DNA from: Acholeplasma granularum ATCC 19168
GTDB lineage: Bacteria > Bacillota_I > Bacilli_A > Acholeplasmatales > Acholeplasmataceae
Reading direction: 5' to 3'
DNA length: 64,000 bases
Assembly (NCBI RefSeq): GCF_000526235.1
Contig: NZ_JAFR01000012.1
Location: 35,195-99,194, forward strand
The notes beneath the pieces are model-generated. The model was not told where the DNA came from. It saw only the letters and a list, made by a program, of their open reading frames with translations, and ran no database searches. This document shows, piece by piece, positions 61,849 through 64,000 of the stretch. The position numbers and the translations under genes are program-made. Each line of letters opens with the position of its first letter. Within the stretch, counting starts at the first letter, position 1.

Positions 61849-63387
61849 GTGGAAGTTTTTGAACTTATATTTAACTTAATCATATTTTTATTAGTTTTAA
61901 CAGCGATCATATCAATACATGAACTAGGACATTTTATATTTGCTAAAAGAGCAGGTATACTTATCCATGAGTTTTCAATTGGTATGGGGCCAGCAATTGC
62001 AATGAAACAAAAAGGTGATACAAAATACGCTATACGTGCAATACCACTGGGTGGTTATGTGGCAATGAGTGGCGAAAATGGTGATAATGCACTTATTTCA
62101 AAAGGCTCAGTTATTGGACTTTGTCTAAATGAAATTGGATTAGTAACAGAAATTCTTTTAGATAAAACATGCAAACAACCACTTATTTATGGTGAGGTTG
62201 TAGACTTTGATTTATTTGGTAAAAATTTAAGTGAACTTTATATAGAACTTAAAACAGAAGATGGATCAATATCAAGATATCAAGTTACACGTGATGCTAA
62301 ATATATCTATCAAAAAACAAAAGATTTACAAATTACTCCAGAAGAATCATCCTTTGCATCAAAAACTATATGGCAAAGATTCTTAGTCTTGTTTATGGGA
62401 CCAATGATGAATTTCTTATTAGCACTACTTATATTATTTATTGTTGCAATTATTCAAGGTAAGCCTTTAGAAAATAACGTTGTTGATATTTCTAGTAACC
62501 CTGGTTTAATTGCAGGTGATGTGATTACTGAAATTAATGGTATTGAAGTTTCTAATATTGATGAAATCAGAGCAGTTTCCAATAATTTAAATCAGCATAT
62601 AGTTCCAGTTGTTGTTACAAGAAATGGTTCTCCAGAATCTATTAATTTATATGTAACTATTGTTTTACAAAACTTTGGACTTGTAAATGATTTAAATGAT
62701 AACAATAAAGATTTAGCAATTATTGGTGGTCTTGGTGGTAAAGCAAAATCAGCAGGATTAGATATAGGTGATGAGATTACTCATATTAATGATGTTTCTG
62801 TATCTAACTGGTCAGATATAATTGAAATTGCTAGAAATTATAATAGTAATACTATAAAAGTGGATGTCCTCAGATCTGGGGAAGCTAGAAGCTATACTTA
62901 TGAAGTACTAAGTGCTGAATCATTAAAATCACTAGGTTATGAAAGTGTATCTGTACGCTTTGGTTTCCAAACTGGATATGCATTTGATTTTATACATATG
63001 ATCACATATCCATTCCAAAAATTTGGAAGTTCGGTTACAGAAATGATTGCTACATTAAGTTTACTATTTAATCCTAATAGTGGTGTTGGTGTATCTGATT
63101 TAGCAGGACCTGTTGGAATATTTAGTTTAGTTTCTAATGCAGCACAAGGTGGATTTATAAGTTTAATGATATTTGTTGCATTCTTATCAGTCAATATTGG
63201 ACTGATGAATCTCTTACCAATACCAGCTCTTGATGGTGGTAGACTCATTTTCTTAGGCTATGAAGCAATTTCAAAGAAAAAAATTCCACCAAAGTTTGAA
63301 TTGTATGTCAATAATGCATTCTTTATATTATTATTAATGCTCTTTGTATATGTAACTTGGAATGACATTTTAAGATTATTCACATAA
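61849..63387 (+). CDS. rseP: Site-2 zinc metalloprotease RseP/RasP family
   Basis: 512 aa intramembrane protease. HELGH in SIHELGHFIFAK (helix 1), two PDZ-like domains (~205-345) in the middle and LLPIPALDGGRL near the C-terminus. Start is GTG 61849, 7 bases after AAAGGAG; the ATG at 61847 is out of frame. The middle has a longer insertion than typical. Normally cleaves membrane-bound regulators. Confidence 0.93.
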   Translation: MEVFELIFNLIIFLLVLTAIISIHELGHFIFAKRAGILIHEFSIGMGPAIAMKQKGDTKYAIRAIPLGGYVAMSGENGDNALISKGSVIGLCLNEIGLVTEILLDKTCKQPLIYGEVVDFDLFGKNLSELYIELKTEDGSISRYQVTRDAKYIYQKTKDLQITPEESSFASKTIWQRFLVLFMGPMMNFLLALLILFIVAIIQGKPLENNVVDISSNPGLIAGDVITEINGIEVSNIDEIRAVSNNLNQHIVPVVVTRNGSPESINLYVTIVLQNFGLVNDLNDNNKDLAIIGGLGGKAKSAGLDIGDEITHINDVSVSNWSDIIEIARNYNSNTIKVDVLRSGEARSYTYEVLSAESLKSLGYESVSVRFGFQTGYAFDFIHMITYPFQKFGSSVTEMIATLSLLFNPNSGVGVSDLAGPVGIFSLVSNAAQGGFISLMIFVAFLSVNIGLMNLLPIPALDGGRLIFLGYEAISKKKIPPKFELYVNNAFFILLLMLFVYVTWNDILRLFT

Positions 63388-63398
63388 TTTGAAAATAC

Positions 63399-63426
63399 AA
63401 AAAGGCCTACCTAGTGGGTCTTTTTT
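63399..63426 (+). terminator. rseP terminator
   Basis: AAAAAGGCCTAC pairs with GTGGGTCTTTTT (two G-T). Confidence 0.8.
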
Positions 63427-63753
63427 ATATGTTTTAGTAGAATAATACGCCTTTTTAATATATATAAGAATTAGTTTTACTTTTTTATAAAAAAAACGAT
63501 TTTAAAGGTTGACTTAATAGTTAAGTGTGTTAAAATAAGAAAGGTCTCAACTTTAGAAGGCGAAATCAAACTCTTATCTATAAGATAAATACTAAAATCA
63601 ACAAAATGAAAAAAGATGTTGACAAGGTAAAATTATAATGATAGAATGATTAAGCGCTCAAATGAGAGACGCAAAAATTAAGTCTTTGAAAACTGAATGA
63701 TGATGAACAAGAGAAAACAAAAATAAGAGCTAAAATCAAAACAAAACATAAAA
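63427..63753 (+). promoter_or_regulatory. rrn operon promoter and leader region
   Basis: No gene here. P1: TTGACT (63509-63514), 16 bases, TAAAAT (63531-63536). P2: TTGACA (63619-63624), 17 bases, TAGAAT (63642-63647). A boxA-like TCTTTGAAAACTGAAT lies at 63683-63698, matching the antitermination signal of rrn leaders. A TTATC..GATAA hairpin lies between. Confidence 0.75.

Positions 63754-64000
<247 letters not shown>

Noticed and set aside
63619..63639. TTGACA and TATAAT in the rrn leader as one promoter
   Set aside because: The spacer is 9 bases. TAGAAT at 63642 has the correct 17-base spacer and was used instead.

Overview
The window is from a low-GC, wall-less Firmicute relative and most likely from the genus Acholeplasma. 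The evidence is the A/T-rich sequence, the V-type ATPase, the Firmicute-type SUF operon, the Firmicute regulators (CcpA, Spx, a ComK homologue, T-boxes), the absence of any wall gene, and a 16S rRNA start that reads like an Acholeplasma 16S. TGA serves as a stop codon (oppD, sufC, pyrH, uppS and others), so the standard code is used, as expected for Acholeplasma and not for Mycoplasma. This placement is my recognition, not a database result.

Layout. 1-9045: oligopeptide ABC transporter oppABCDF (oppA cut by the window edge) and a small membrane protein. 9974-14685: complete sufCDSUB for Fe-S cluster assembly. 14779-15958: a degenerate squalene/phytoene-synthase-like gene (minus strand) and a comK homologue. 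16048-18829: pgk, an XRE-cupin regulator, an HPr-like protein and tpiA. 19016-22214: an orphan gene, then a three-gene thiol-redox operon (membrane CxxC protein, AhpF/TrxB-like flavoprotein, double-thioredoxin PDO). 22258-28043: rpsD, fRMsr, thiI, a TrmH methyltransferase, a TIM-barrel protein, def, an RsuA-type synthase and ylbG. 28126-30291: rpsP-khpA-rimM-trmD-rplS. 30450-36836: ccpA, T-box-controlled tyrS and trpS, a lipid kinase and pepF. 37057-39297: spx, a CYTH protein and gapA. 39477-49196: a nine-gene V-type ATPase operon followed by sipW and ung. 49197-53868: a THF riboswitch with folT, an aquaporin, trmFO, xer, nudix and dut. 53872-54900: a trypsin-like lipoprotein. 55111-63387: rpsB-tsf-pyrH-frr, two small paralogous membrane proteins, ilvE, uppS-cdsA-rseP. 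63427-64000: an rrn promoter region and the 5' end of 16S rRNA.

How it fits together. Peptides come in through Opp and are trimmed by PepF. Glycolysis (pgk, tpiA, gapA) appears tied to CcpA through a near-perfect cre-like palindrome upstream of gapA and a weaker one on the ccpA promoter; the HPr-like protein in the pgk-tpiA cluster keeps the His and Ser phosphosites but lost the usual Arg-Pro. Folate import (THF riboswitch-folT) lies close to trmFO, which uses methylene-THF. Thiol stress is represented by spx, fRMsr and the redox operon at 20102-22214, whose promoter overlaps a CsoR/CstR-like inverted repeat. That operon is my best candidate for an undescribed system. Many genes have an extended -10 of the form TGGTATAAT and are separated by hairpin terminators, often shared by convergent genes. 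I saw no tRNA gene, insertion sequence, prophage or CRISPR array.
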